Assembly: GCA_003567685.1 (NCBI GenBank)
Contig: PWYW01000067.1
Span: 1-64,000 of the forward strand
From: Gammaproteobacteria bacterium
Lineage (GTDB): Bacteria > Pseudomonadota > Gammaproteobacteria > Xanthomonadales > Wenzhouxiangellaceae
Reading direction: 5' to 3'
Length of the DNA stretch: 64,000 nucleotides
The notes beneath the pieces were generated by a model that did no database searches, had not been told where the DNA came from, and saw nothing but the letters and a program-made list of their open reading frames with translations. The position numbers and the translations under genes are program-made. Position 1 is the first letter of the stretch; each line of letters starts with the position of its first letter. Below, in pieces: positions 31,176 through 41,154 of this stretch.

Positions 31176-32657
31176 TCAGTGGCCAAGCAGCTTGTCGGCA
31201 TCCGGCTTGTCGTGCACGCCCAGTCTATCGACCATGGTGCGGCTGGCCTCGCTCATACCGACCAGATCGATCTCGACGCCCTCGCGTCGGAACTTGAGAA
31301 TGACACGATCCAGGGCACCCACGGCACTCAAGTCCCAGAAGTGCGCGGCGCTGACGTCAATCCTCACCCGTTCGATCACCTCGCGGAAATCGAAGGCGGC
31401 CAGGAAATCATCGGCCGAGGCAAAAAACACCTGGCCAGTAACCGTGTAGCGGCGGGTTTCGCCATCCTCATCCAGGCCTTTTTCAACCTGCATCACCTGG
31501 CTGACCTTGCGGGCAAAACCCAGTGCCGATAGCAGCACGCCCGTCAGCACGCCCTTGGCCAGGTCGTGCGTGGCCACGGTGACGATCACCGTGCCGAGCA
31601 TGACCAGGCTGGACGTCTTGGGATGGTGCTTGAGATCGGCAATCGATTGCCAACTGAAGGTACCGATGGACACCATGATCATCACCGCCACCAGCGCGGC
31701 CATCGGGATCATGCCGACGTAGTCGCTCAGGAATACCACCATCACCAGCAAAACCACCCCGGCCACCAGGGTGGACAAGCGACCACGACCACCGGACTTC
31801 ACGTTGATGACCGACTGGCCAATCATGGCGCAACCGGCCATGCCACCAAAAAACCCCGAAACGATATTGGCAATGCCCTGCCCTTTGGCCTCGCGATGCT
31901 TGTCGCTGGGGGTGTCGGTCAGGTCATCGACAATCTGCGCGGTCAGGAAGGATTCAAGCAAGCCCACCACCATCAGCGTCAGCGATACCGGCAGGATGAT
32001 CCACAAGGTCTCCAGCGTCCACGGAATATCCGGCAGCAGGAAGTTGGGCAGCGCATCCGGCAGTTCACCCTTGTCGCCCACCGTCGGCACCTGAATGCCA
32101 AAGACCACCGCGGCCAGCGTCAGCAGCACGATCGCGATCAACGGGGACGGAATGGCCCGGGTCAGGCGCGGCAGGCCGTAGATGATGACGAGGCCAATGA
32201 CCACCATGGGATAGACCGCCGGCGGCACGTTGATCAACTCCGGCACCTGGGCCAGGAAGATCAGGATGGCCAGCGCGTTGACGAAACCCGTGATCACCGA
32301 GCGCGACACAAAGCGCATCAGCTCGGCCACCTTCAGGTAACCGGCAATGATCTGCAGCAGCCCCGTCAGCAGCGTGGCCGCCAGCAGGTACTCCAGGCCA
32401 TGATCGCGAACCAGGGTCACCATCAACAAGGCCATCGCACCGGTCGCCGCCGAAATCATCCCCGGGCGCCCACCAGTGAACGCAATCACCACGGCGATAC
32501 AGAACGAGGCATACAGGCCAACCTTGGGGTCGACGCCGGCAATCAGCGAGAAGGCGATGGCTTCCGGGATCAGCGCCAGCGCCACCACCAGCCCGGCCAG
32601 CACATCTGCGCGCACATTGGAAAACCAGTCGCGGCGAATCGAATCCATCAATTTCAT
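31176..32657 (-). CDS. SulP family anion transporter with STAS domain
   Basis: [62 protein letters not shown]-terminal STAS. Confidence 0.94.
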   Translation of the reverse strand: MKLMDSIRRDWFSNVRADVLAGLVVALALIPEAIAFSLIAGVDPKVGLYASFCIAVVIAFTGGRPGMISAATGAMALLMVTLVRDHGLEYLLAATLLTGLLQIIAGYLKVAELMRFVSRSVITGFVNALAILIFLAQVPELINVPPAVYPMVVIGLVIIYGLPRLTRAIPSPLIAIVLLTLAAVVFGIQVPTVGDKGELPDALPNFLLPDIPWTLETLWIILPVSLTLMVVGLLESFLTAQIVDDLTDTPSDKHREAKGQGIANIVSGFFGGMAGCAMIGQSVINVKSGGRGRLSTLVAGVVLLVMVVFLSDYVGMIPMAALVAVMIMVSIGTFSWQSIADLKHHPKTSSLVMLGTVIVTVATHDLAKGVLTGVLLSALGFARKVSQVMQVEKGLDEDGETRRYTVTGQVFFASADDFLAAFDFREVIERVRIDVSAAHFWDLSAVGALDRVILKFRREGVEIDLVGMSEASRTMVDRLGVHDKPDADKLLGH

Positions 32658-32846
32658 GAAAAACCTTGCAGCCGCCACGTCCATGGACCGGCGGATAATT
32701 CAAAAAACGGGCATTCGGGCCAGGAAGCGGCCCAAACGCAGCTGAGGGAGGGTCGGCATCATAGCACCGCCAGCCGCCGGACTCGCTCAAGGCCTGGCCA
32801 ATGCTGGCTGATCAAGGCTCTTGCTAGTGGGCCATGCGGCAAATTA

Positions 32847-32861
32847 GGCGTTCAGAACGCC
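32847..32861. promoter_or_regulatory. Perfect interrupted palindrome GGCGTTC-A-GAACGCC in the divergent SulP/FG-GAP intergenic region
   Basis: Direct reading. Confidence 0.45.
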
Positions 32862-32931
32862 AGGGCCTTCAGTGGCACTCATGCCTTCAGTTGGGTTATG
32901 TTCTTTTTACTGACTACCAAAGGGGAGCGTC

Positions 32932-34584
32932 ATGACACAGGCATATCTGGCACTTGTGCAAGGCCTCAGCGCATGCCGAGCAAACATCCTGACACAATGC
33001 TCGGGCGTTGTACTTCTCCTGCTGGCCATGCTGACGATCACCTTGAGTGCTCATGCAGCGGCTGGTGACGGTGACGCAACAAATCCGGCTGCGAATTCCG
33101 ACCGACAGGCGACCATGCAACAGCCGCCGCTGACACAGATTGCTTATGCCAAAGCATCGAATACCGGGGCGGACAACTTTTTCGGATTCTCGGCGGCCGC
33201 CAGCGGCAATACGGTCGCCATCGGCGCTATCGGTGAGTCCAGTGCGGCAACCGGCATCGACGGAAACCAGAACAATGCTGGCGCAATGGCTTCGGGGGCG
33301 GTCTATGTCTTGACTGCCTCATCGGAGGGGACGTGGGAACAACAAGCCTACGTCAAGGCCTCGAATACCTCAGAGGGTTATTTGTTCGGCTGGTCAGTGG
33401 CAATGTCTGGCGATACCCTGGTGGTTGGTTCCCCCTATGAGGCCAGTGCGGCGACCGGAGTCAACGGCGACCAGAGTGACACCAGTGCCATCCTGGCTGG
33501 TGCCGTTTATGTCTTTGTCCGCAACCAGCAGGGTAATTGGTCGCAGCAAGCGTATATCAAGGCCTCGAACCCCAGCCCCCTCAACCTCTTTGGCGCGTCA
33601 GTCGCCATTTCCGGCGACACGCTCGTGGTCGGTTCACCGATGGAAAACAGCAATGCCACCGGTGTAGATGGTGATCAACAAAACAATGACGCCCAGGACG
33701 CAGGCGCCGCCTATGTGTTCGTGCGCGATGGCCAGGGTGTCTGGACACAACAAGCCTATCTGAAAGCCTCCAACACGGCGCCGGAGCAGTTTTTCGGGAC
33801 CCGTGTCGCGGTATCCGGCAACACGGTCGCGGTGTCTGCAACCGGTGAGAGCAGTGCCGCGACGGGCGTCAACGGCGATCAGGACAATACGGACGCGCCA
33901 GGCGCCGGAGCCGTTTACGTTTTTACCCGAGACAGCGGAGACAGCTGGTCACAACAAGCCTACGTCAAGGCATCCAATACCGGTGAGGAGCATGTCTTCG
34001 GCGGGGGGCTGGCCATCGAGGGCGATACCCTGGCCGTCGGTGCTGCTGGCGAGAATAGTGACGCCACCGGCGTCGGCGGCAACCAGAACAATACCAATGC
34101 ACCGAATGCTGGCGCGACCTACGTTTTCACTCGTGATGGCGCGGGAGAATGGTCACAGCAGGCCTATATCAAGGCCTCCAACACCGACGAAGATCAGGGT
34201 TTTGGTGCTTCGATTGCCCTTAACGGTGGCCGTCTGCTGGTTGGGGCCGTGGGCGAAAATAGCAGCGCAACCGGAATCAATGGTGATCAGAACAATGCCG
34301 ATGCCCCAGGTTCCGGCGCAGCCTACCTGTTCGAGCGCGCCGGTTCCGACCAGTGGTCGCAGCAAGCCTACATCAAGGCCTCGAATACAGGGGAATTCGA
34401 TGTCTTCAGTCACTCGCTGGCGTTGTCAGACCAGGTGCTGGTCGTTGGGGCGGTTGGGGAAGACAGCTCCGCTACCGGCATCGATGGCAATCAGGACCAA
34501 GATAACAATCCGACCGAAGACTCGGGCGCTGCGTATATTTTTGCCGGGGAACAGATCTTTCGCGATCGTTTCCAATCCCCCTGA
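32932..34584 (+). CDS. Exported FG-GAP/integrin-alpha-like repeat protein (7 repeats), C-terminus EQIFRDRFQSP
   Basis: Signal peptide; seven repeats of Y-x-KASN...FG...SGDTLVVG...ATG-x-DGDQ-N...GA-x-YVF. Confidence 0.82.
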   Translation: MTQAYLALVQGLSACRANILTQCSGVVLLLLAMLTITLSAHAAAGDGDATNPAANSDRQATMQQPPLTQIAYAKASNTGADNFFGFSAAASGNTVAIGAIGESSAATGIDGNQNNAGAMASGAVYVLTASSEGTWEQQAYVKASNTSEGYLFGWSVAMSGDTLVVGSPYEASAATGVNGDQSDTSAILAGAVYVFVRNQQGNWSQQAYIKASNPSPLNLFGASVAISGDTLVVGSPMENSNATGVDGDQQNNDAQDAGAAYVFVRDGQGVWTQQAYLKASNTAPEQFFGTRVAVSGNTVAVSATGESSAATGVNGDQDNTDAPGAGAVYVFTRDSGDSWSQQAYVKASNTGEEHVFGGGLAIEGDTLAVGAAGENSDATGVGGNQNNTNAPNAGATYVFTRDGAGEWSQQAYIKASNTDEDQGFGASIALNGGRLLVGAVGENSSATGINGDQNNADAPGSGAAYLFERAGSDQWSQQAYIKASNTGEFDVFSHSLALSDQVLVVGAVGEDSSATGIDGNQDQDNNPTEDSGAAYIFAGEQIFRDRFQSP

Positions 34585-34591
34585 CGCAACG

Positions 34592-34627
34592 ACCGGGGAA
34601 GCCGCATCAGCGGCGGCCAGCCCCGGT
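34592..34627. terminator. Nested hairpin ACCGGGG-aa-GCCGC-atca-GCGGC-...-CCCCGGT between convergent genes
   Basis: Outer stem 34592-34598/34621-34627, inner stem 34601-34605/34610-34614; lies in the gap between two convergent stop codons; no T tract. Confidence 0.5.
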
Positions 34628-35149
34628 TTACGCGGCACCGTGCTGGCGCTCATGCAAATAGAGCATGTGCTGAATAACGGCACACCAGTCGGCATACAGT
34701 TGTAGAGAACTGATATGGATGGTGACTTTTTCTTCAAGCGCCCGTCGCATTGAGGCTTGATCAGCTTTCAGCTGATTACTCCAGGCCTCGGTCGTTCGCT
34801 GCCGCCATACCTCGCGCACCCAGGTATCTTCAGTTTTTTCAGCCTCGAGAATGTACTTCTCGACCCAGTCAGTCAGTTCCTCAGGGCTTAGCTGGTCCAG
34901 CGCATAGCGACGCTCTCGTACCAGCCTGTTGACGGACTTGCAAAGGAAAAGCAGATAAAGCACGACGACCACGTTGGCAATCGGAATCCAGATACCCAGA
35001 ACCACCGAAATCGGCACCCATAGGGGAATGTGCAGTTCTTTCTGGTGGCGGGTGAACAGATAGCTCAAACCACGCAGTAAGGCCCAGGCAATCGCACCGA
35101 CATAGATGCCCAGGCCGAGAAAAACGATGAGCAATACAGTCAGTTCCAT
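34628..35149 (-). CDS. Membrane protein of unknown function with cytoplasmic helical C-terminus
   Basis: Two predicted TM helices (MELTVLLIVFLGLGIYVGAIAWALL; LWVPISVVLGIWIPIANVVVVLYLLFL). Confidence 0.62.
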   Translation of the reverse strand: MELTVLLIVFLGLGIYVGAIAWALLRGLSYLFTRHQKELHIPLWVPISVVLGIWIPIANVVVVLYLLFLCKSVNRLVRERRYALDQLSPEELTDWVEKYILEAEKTEDTWVREVWRQRTTEAWSNQLKADQASMRRALEEKVTIHISSLQLYADWCAVIQHMLYLHERQHGAA

Positions 35150-35214
35150 GGTGTCCCCTTATGCATGTTGGAAGTATAGGCGGCCGATTGTCCGATTTCG
35201 AACGGTGTTGAAGA

Positions 35215-36585
35215 CTACAGCTTGATCGCCTTCCAGCGACCGCTACGCCAGGACAGCGCAAACCACAGGGCCTGACCGGTTCGGTAGACGGCCTGCAACA
35301 GCCAGACGGCCAGCAGGCCGCCGCCAAGAAGCGGGCCCACGACCCAGGCCAGCGGCAGAAACAGGCCCCACTGGGTAATGATTGAAATCCGCATCACCCG
35401 GCGGGTGTCGCCGGCGCCGAGCAAGGCGTTGAGCAGCACCATGCCGGCTCCGTCGATGCCGATGATCAGCGCCGAGATCACCAGCGCCGGCCAGGCCAGG
35501 GCCACGGTTTCCGGGTCGACCAGGAACAGGCCCAGCACCGGGCGCCCCAGCAGCAGCATGACCAGGCCCATGCCGAGCCCCAGCAAGCCGGTAAACAGGG
35601 CCACGTTCCAGCCCCAGCGCTGGGCATCCTCGCCGTCGCCACGGCCCAGCGCATTACCGACCAGGGTGGCCGCGGCAATGCCGAACCCCATGGCCGGCAG
35701 GATGATCACTAAACCTAAGGTCATCAACACGTTGACGGCGGCCAGCTCGCGGGTGCCGATCTGACCAATGATGACCAGCAACATCAACATGCCGCCGGCA
35801 AAGAAGAACTGCTGGAAGCTGGCCGGCAGCGACACCTTCAACTGGCTGGCCAGCATGGCGCGCGACGGCAAGGCTCGCAGGAAACCCTCGCCACGCGCGT
35901 GCCGAAGGCCAAAGAACACGTAGATGCCCAAGCCCAAGTAGATCGACAGCGTGGTCGCCAGGCCGGCACCGGTCACGCCCAGTTCGGGCGCGCCCAGATT
36001 GCCGAAGATGAATACCCAGTTCAGGAACACGTTGATGGCGTGCATGATCAACAGCGTGGTCAGGTAGATGCGCGTCATGCTTACCGCCGACCAGTAGCCC
36101 CGGAAGGCGAAATTCATGCCCACGGCCACCAGCGCCAGCAGGCGTACTTGCAGGTAAGGACCGGCTTCGGCGACGACCTCGGGGTCGGGGTTCAACAGGG
36201 CCATGATGTCAGGCGCCAGCAGGATCAGCACGGCAGCCAGTGGCGTCCCCATCAGCAGCGCCAGCAGCAGGCCGCCGTTCAGCGGCTGGGCAACTTCGCC
36301 GTGCGCCCCCTGCCCGACCCGGCGCGCGGCAATGGCCTGGACGCCGGTTGCCAGGCCCAGGATGAAGGCCATCGACAGCCAGTTGGCGAAGCTGCCCAGG
36401 CCGGTGGCGGCCAGCGCCGTATCGCCCAGCCGCCCGACCATGGCGATGTCGACCAGGTTGAGCACGTTCTGCGACATCATCCCGCCGATCACCGGCAAGG
36501 CGATGGCGAACAGCCGGGCGCGCCGGCGCTGGTCGGGGTAGTGCTGTTGAATCGGTGCCGCAATCGCGGCGACGGAGGCTTTCAT
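35215..36585 (-). CDS. MATE family efflux transporter
   Basis: FAIALPVIGGMMSQNVLNLVDIAMVGRLGDTALAATGLG; 12 TM pattern. Confidence 0.93.
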   Translation of the reverse strand: MKASVAAIAAPIQQHYPDQRRRARLFAIALPVIGGMMSQNVLNLVDIAMVGRLGDTALAATGLGSFANWLSMAFILGLATGVQAIAARRVGQGAHGEVAQPLNGGLLLALLMGTPLAAVLILLAPDIMALLNPDPEVVAEAGPYLQVRLLALVAVGMNFAFRGYWSAVSMTRIYLTTLLIMHAINVFLNWVFIFGNLGAPELGVTGAGLATTLSIYLGLGIYVFFGLRHARGEGFLRALPSRAMLASQLKVSLPASFQQFFFAGGMLMLLVIIGQIGTRELAAVNVLMTLGLVIILPAMGFGIAAATLVGNALGRGDGEDAQRWGWNVALFTGLLGLGMGLVMLLLGRPVLGLFLVDPETVALAWPALVISALIIGIDGAGMVLLNALLGAGDTRRVMRISIITQWGLFLPLAWVVGPLLGGGLLAVWLLQAVYRTGQALWFALSWRSGRWKAIKL

Positions 36586-36652
36586 GCCCGCATTGTGCCC
36601 GTGATGCCGGCAGAAACTGTCGTCGTTCGTTGCCCTGCCGAGCGAGAGCGGG

Positions 36653-37690
36653 TCACGGGAGCTGCTCGGCCTGCTGCTTGCGCCGTCTCAGGCTTTCCTT
36701 CCAGTGCTGGACGCGCACCCGCTCCTTGATCAGCTCAATGGCCTCGACCGACATCCGCGTACCCAGATCACCCAGCTCGGGGTTGTCCTCCAGGATGGCG
36801 TCGATGACCACGGTCACCGCCTCGTCGACCAGGCGGTTGTTTTCGGCCGCACTCACATCGCGCACGGTCCGGTCGACCACCTCGGCAACGATGTCGTTGA
36901 TCGAGGCACGCAACTGGTTGACCACGGCACGACCGACCACCGGCACCTTGTCCAGGTTGCGAATGCCGGCGTTGGCCTTGACCGCATCGGCGATCACCGA
37001 ATCCACGTAGTCGCGAATTTCCGGTTGATGCTTGTCGTAGCTTTGCTGGGCAATCCGGCCAATGCGCTGGGACAGGTGCTCGACCAGCTTGTCGCGCTGA
37101 GGCGAAATCACCTGGGTGATGATGTCGCGGGTAATCGGCGTCTCGTCCTCGATTTCGCGGCGGAAATCGTCCAGCGTGCGCACCATCACCCGGTCCGACA
37201 CCTCGTCGATGAAGGCATTGAAGTAGAAATCGAAAAAGCGCCAGACCCGGGTCTCGGTCAGGTCGATGATGCCCATCTTCTGCAGGCGAATGGTCAGGGA
37301 AATCAGGCGCAGCAGACGCAGCATCCGGAACGAGCCGATCGGAATGCAGCCGAGCAGGTCATACCAGCGCATGAACGGGAAGAAATACCAGCGCGGGTAG
37401 GTCTGCTTGCGCACCGCCACCACCCACTGGAAGCAGAATTCAGTCAGGAAAATGGCGATGAACGCCAGGTCCCAATAAAGAAAATGCTCGTGGATGCGCT
37501 GGTCGTAAAATTCGCTGAAGGCCGGGCTAAGACCTTCGATCAGCCCGCGAAAGGGCGAGGTGCCATAGAGCGTGTCGAACAGGATGAACAACAGGTTCAG
37601 GCTCACCAGCGCGACCATGAACAGATCCAGCGCAAGCCAGGAGGTTTCGCTGGAATCTTTCAGTTTCTGGCGATTGAACCGCAGGGCCAT
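36653..37690 (-). CDS. Voltage-sensor-like (ion transporter family) membrane protein with long helical cytoplasmic domain
   Basis: S1-S3-like helices then RWYDLLGCIPIGSFRMLRLLRLISLTIRLQKMG S4-like segment; no potassium-channel-like TVGYG filter seen. Confidence 0.6.
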   Translation of the reverse strand: MALRFNRQKLKDSSETSWLALDLFMVALVSLNLLFILFDTLYGTSPFRGLIEGLSPAFSEFYDQRIHEHFLYWDLAFIAIFLTEFCFQWVVAVRKQTYPRWYFFPFMRWYDLLGCIPIGSFRMLRLLRLISLTIRLQKMGIIDLTETRVWRFFDFYFNAFIDEVSDRVMVRTLDDFRREIEDETPITRDIITQVISPQRDKLVEHLSQRIGRIAQQSYDKHQPEIRDYVDSVIADAVKANAGIRNLDKVPVVGRAVVNQLRASINDIVAEVVDRTVRDVSAAENNRLVDEAVTVVIDAILEDNPELGDLGTRMSVEAIELIKERVRVQHWKESLRRRKQQAEQLP

Positions 37691-37706
37691 CCGGAGCGTG
37701 CGCTTC

Positions 37707-38978
37707 TCAGTGCAGGCCGCGCAGGCGGGCCGCTTCGGCCACCCGGCGAATGGCAACCACGAAAGCCGCTGTGCGCAGGTCGGTATCGAACTCCTCGCTG
37801 GCTTTCTTGATCGCCTCGAAGGCCGCCTCCATCACCTGGCGCAGTTCCTTATCGACGCGCTCGGCATCCCAACGCATTTGCTGCAGGTTCTGAACCCACT
37901 CGAAGTAGGAAACGGTCACACCGCCAGCGTTGGCGTAGATATCCGGCAGCACCGTTACACCCTTTTCGGCCAGGATCTCGTCGGCCTCGGGCGTGGTCGG
38001 GTGGTTCGCGCCCTCGGCAATCAGCCGGGCCTTGATGTCGCCCGCGTTGCCGGCATGAATCGCGCCGCCTAGCGCGGCGGGGACTAGAATGTCGCAGTCG
38101 CAGCCGAACAACTCGTCGCGATGCAGTCGCTGGCAGTCTTCACCCTCGTAGTTCATCACCGTGCCGGTTTCGTCGGCAATACAATGGAGCTTGTCAATGT
38201 CCAGGCCGCCCGGGCAAACCAGCGTGCCTTCCACATCGCTCACCGCAACGATCTTGCAGCCGGCATCGGCCAGAAAGCGCGCCGCCCAATAGCCCACGTT
38301 GCCAAAGCCCTGCACCGCCACGCGCGCGCCCTCCAGGGGCAGATCCATTGCCCTGGCCGACTGCTCGACGGCAAAGAACAGCCCGCGACCGGTGGCCGAC
38401 AGTCGCCCTTCCGAGCCGCCCACTTCCAGCGGTTTGCCGGTGACCACGCCCGGGCTGTAGCCGTGGAACTTGGAGTACTCGTCCATCATCCAGGCCATGA
38501 CCCGGGCGTTGGTGCCCATGTCCGGGCCGGGGATGTCTTCACGCGGGCCGATGAAGCCTTCCATGCGCTGGGCGAAACGCCGGGTCAACCGCTCAAGATC
38601 CAGTTCGGACAACTCGCGCGGGTTGCACTGGATGCCACCCTTGGCCCCGCCGTAGGGAAGATTCACCACAGCGGTCTTCCAAGTCATCAGACTGGCCAGC
38701 GCGCGTACTTCGTCAAGATCAGCATCCGGGTGGAAACGAATGCCACCCTTCATTGGGCCACGCGAATTGTCGTGCTGCACACGATAGCCGCGATACACCT
38801 TCACTTCGCCGTCTTCGGTCAACAGCGGCAGCCGGACCATCAGTTCACGATAGGGCGTGGTCAGTTCAACGCGTTTCTCGGCGCTGAGTTCGAGCAGATC
38901 GGCCGCCTTGTCAAACAGTCGGTTGACGGTATCAAAGGCAGAAATTTTCCTGAACTCTGACATAGGTTTTATTGGCAT
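37707..38978 (-). CDS. Glu/Leu/Phe/Val dehydrogenase (glutamate dehydrogenase)
   Basis: GYRVQHDNSRGPMKGGIRFHPDADLDEVRALASLMTWKTAVVNLPYGGAKGGI; start ambiguous (38978 or 38963). Confidence 0.94.
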   Translation of the reverse strand: MPIKPMSEFRKISAFDTVNRLFDKAADLLELSAEKRVELTTPYRELMVRLPLLTEDGEVKVYRGYRVQHDNSRGPMKGGIRFHPDADLDEVRALASLMTWKTAVVNLPYGGAKGGIQCNPRELSELDLERLTRRFAQRMEGFIGPREDIPGPDMGTNARVMAWMMDEYSKFHGYSPGVVTGKPLEVGGSEGRLSATGRGLFFAVEQSARAMDLPLEGARVAVQGFGNVGYWAARFLADAGCKIVAVSDVEGTLVCPGGLDIDKLHCIADETGTVMNYEGEDCQRLHRDELFGCDCDILVPAALGGAIHAGNAGDIKARLIAEGANHPTTPEADEILAEKGVTVLPDIYANAGGVTVSYFEWVQNLQQMRWDAERVDKELRQVMEAAFEAIKKASEEFDTDLRTAAFVVAIRRVAEAARLRGLH

Positions 38979-39072
38979 GGGATTGCCAGCAGGATAGCGC
39001 ATGGTCGCGTTATCGGGTTGCCGGCCGGATCAGGATTCCGCCTTGCCTGCCGCTCAAGACCCGAGCCGCGGA

Positions 39073-41154
39073 CTATCCCGGACGCCGCGCGCCGATCCGG
39101 GAACTCAACCACAAGGCGATCAGAAGAACCAGCCCTATCCCGCGAACCACCACGCCGGGATCCGGCCAGAGCAGGCAAATCCCGGCCACGGCCAGCAGCA
39201 GTCGCTGCGGCCAGCCCAACGGGCCCTCCAGCCAGCCTTCGAGCAGGCCCACCAGGGCATAGAGCCCGAACAGCGCAAACACGGCGACGTGGAGGGCTTC
39301 TGACCACGACCCGCTGATCAATGGCGTATAGGCAAACAACAGCGGAATCAGGTACAAGCCCTTGGCCAGTTTCCAGGCGGTAAAGCCGGTCGCCATGGGT
39401 TTTTCGCCGGCAATTCCAGCGGCAGTAAACGCCGCCAGCGCCACAGGCGGGGTGACGTTTGAATCCTGGCTGAGCCAGAAAATGATCATGTGGGCGGCGA
39501 GCAGACTGCCAGCCAGCAGCGCCGGGTCGAGCAGCGCCTCGGCAGCGGAACGCTGAAGCTCAGGCGTCATTGCCAGCACCAGCGCCTGGGCCTGATCCGC
39601 CGACAGGGTCTGGCCCAGTAGTGCTGCGGCCGACGGCTCGGCCAGCAGGATGGCCTCGCGCGCCAGGTCGTTGACCTGGCCGGCCATCAGGGCCTGAACC
39701 AGTTCGGCCTGGACCATAAGTCCATAGAGAGTGGGCGCCGAGACTGCCGCCAGCACGATGTAGGCGGCGGTCACCGGCAGGCCCATGCCCAGCACCAGCG
39801 AGGCCAGCGCCACCAGCAGCAGGGCAATCAACAGGCTGGCACCGGCCCATTGTCCGATCATGATCGACAGGGTGTTGCCGATACCCGTCGTCGTGAGCAC
39901 ATTCACAACCAGCCCGACGGCAATCAGCAGCATGGCGGTGGGTACCATGGCCCGGGTTCCCGTCACCAGCGCCTCGACAATCGCCGCCAGCCCCATGCGC
40001 TGACCAGTCAACCAGGAGCCGGCCACGGCGGCCAGCATGGCCCAGCCGGCGGCAAACACCGGCGTGTAGCCGGCCATCAGCAGGCCAACCAGCACCGCCA
40101 GCGGCAGCAGCAGCGGCCAGCCGCGAGCCAGCGCCTGGCCGATGGGTACGCCATCAGACTCGGGAACCGGAACCAGGCCCAGGCGGGACGCCCGAACGCG
40201 AACGAACAGCGCCAGCGAGGCGAAATACAACAGCGCCGGAATCAGCGCCGCCGAGATGATGGCCAGATACGACAAGCCAGTGAAGTTGGCCATCAGGAAG
40301 GCACCCGCACCCATGACCGGCGGCATCAGCTGGCCACCGGTGGAGGCAGCCGCCTCGACGCCGCCGGCAAAGCGCGGCGGAAAACCGGCCCGCTTCATCA
40401 ACGGGATGGTGATGACGCCGGTCGAGGCGGTGTTGGCCACCGCCGAGCCGGTAATCGAGCCCATCAGGCCCGAGGCACCCACGGCTACCAGGCCGGGGCC
40501 GCCGGTGATTCGGCCGGCCACCGCGCGGGCCAGCGCCAGGATGAAATCCCCCGCTCCGCTTCGCACCAGGAAGGCACCCAGCAGCACGAACATGAACACC
40601 ACGCTCCAGGAAATGCGCGCGATGGTGCCAAACAGGCCTTCGGAGGTGTACACGGCACGAAACAGCACCGTATCCGCGGCAAGTCCCGGGAAGGCGAACA
40701 CGCCCGCCCAGCCGGATGCCCAGCCGGTGGCAAAGGCCAGCAATAACAGCATGAGAGCGGGTATCAGCCAGCCTGCGGTGCGACGGGCCATTTCCATGAC
40801 CAGCATCACCACGGCAACCGACAGCAGCCAGTCCAACGGCTGATAAACCAGGCCGCGGGCATACAACGATGCCTCACGCCAGATCAGACCGACCGCGACC
40901 ACCAGTAATGCACCGGCCATCAGCCCTTCCGGCCAGCCCGGTCGCGGACCTGACGAATAGCGGGTAATGCCCAGCAGCGCCAGGCTGGCGAAGTGGAAGA
41001 CCCCGACCCACAGATCCGGCAGCATCAGCCCCAGATTGATCACGACATGGGCCATCCCAACCACGGCAGCCAGCGCAGTCAGTGCCCGATTGTCCGGCCA
41101 GCCCTGTCCGTAAAGCCCCGGCGCCGAAACCTCCTGAACGGGCGCGCGATTCAT
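39073..41154 (-). CDS. TRAP transporter fused small/large permease (TAXI family)
   Basis: N-terminal 4-TM DctQ-like region fused to DctM-like region (TGSAVANTASTGVITIPLMKRAGFPPRFAGGVEAAASTGGQLMPPVMGAGAFLMA). Confidence 0.92.
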   Translation of the reverse strand: MNRAPVQEVSAPGLYGQGWPDNRALTALAAVVGMAHVVINLGLMLPDLWVGVFHFASLALLGITRYSSGPRPGWPEGLMAGALLVVAVGLIWREASLYARGLVYQPLDWLLSVAVVMLVMEMARRTAGWLIPALMLLLLAFATGWASGWAGVFAFPGLAADTVLFRAVYTSEGLFGTIARISWSVVFMFVLLGAFLVRSGAGDFILALARAVAGRITGGPGLVAVGASGLMGSITGSAVANTASTGVITIPLMKRAGFPPRFAGGVEAAASTGGQLMPPVMGAGAFLMANFTGLSYLAIISAALIPALLYFASLALFVRVRASRLGLVPVPESDGVPIGQALARGWPLLLPLAVLVGLLMAGYTPVFAAGWAMLAAVAGSWLTGQRMGLAAIVEALVTGTRAMVPTAMLLIAVGLVVNVLTTTGIGNTLSIMIGQWAGASLLIALLLVALASLVLGMGLPVTAAYIVLAAVSAPTLYGLMVQAELVQALMAGQVNDLAREAILLAEPSAAALLGQTLSADQAQALVLAMTPELQRSAAEALLDPALLAGSLLAAHMIIFWLSQDSNVTPPVALAAFTAAGIAGEKPMATGFTAWKLAKGLYLIPLLFAYTPLISGSWSEALHVAVFALFGLYALVGLLEGWLEGPLGWPQRLLLAVAGICLLWPDPGVVVRGIGLVLLIALWLSSRIGARRPG

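Noticed and set aside
31566-33068. 500-aa plus-strand ORF opposite sulP
   Set aside because: His/Gln/Arg-rich antisense translation of a clear SulP gene, also reading into the FG-GAP gene out of frame.
36704-37810. 368-aa plus-strand ORF opposite the voltage-sensor-like gene
   Set aside because: Composition (His/Gln/Asp rich, no hydrophobic core) typical of spurious antisense frames; the minus frame has clear TM helices.
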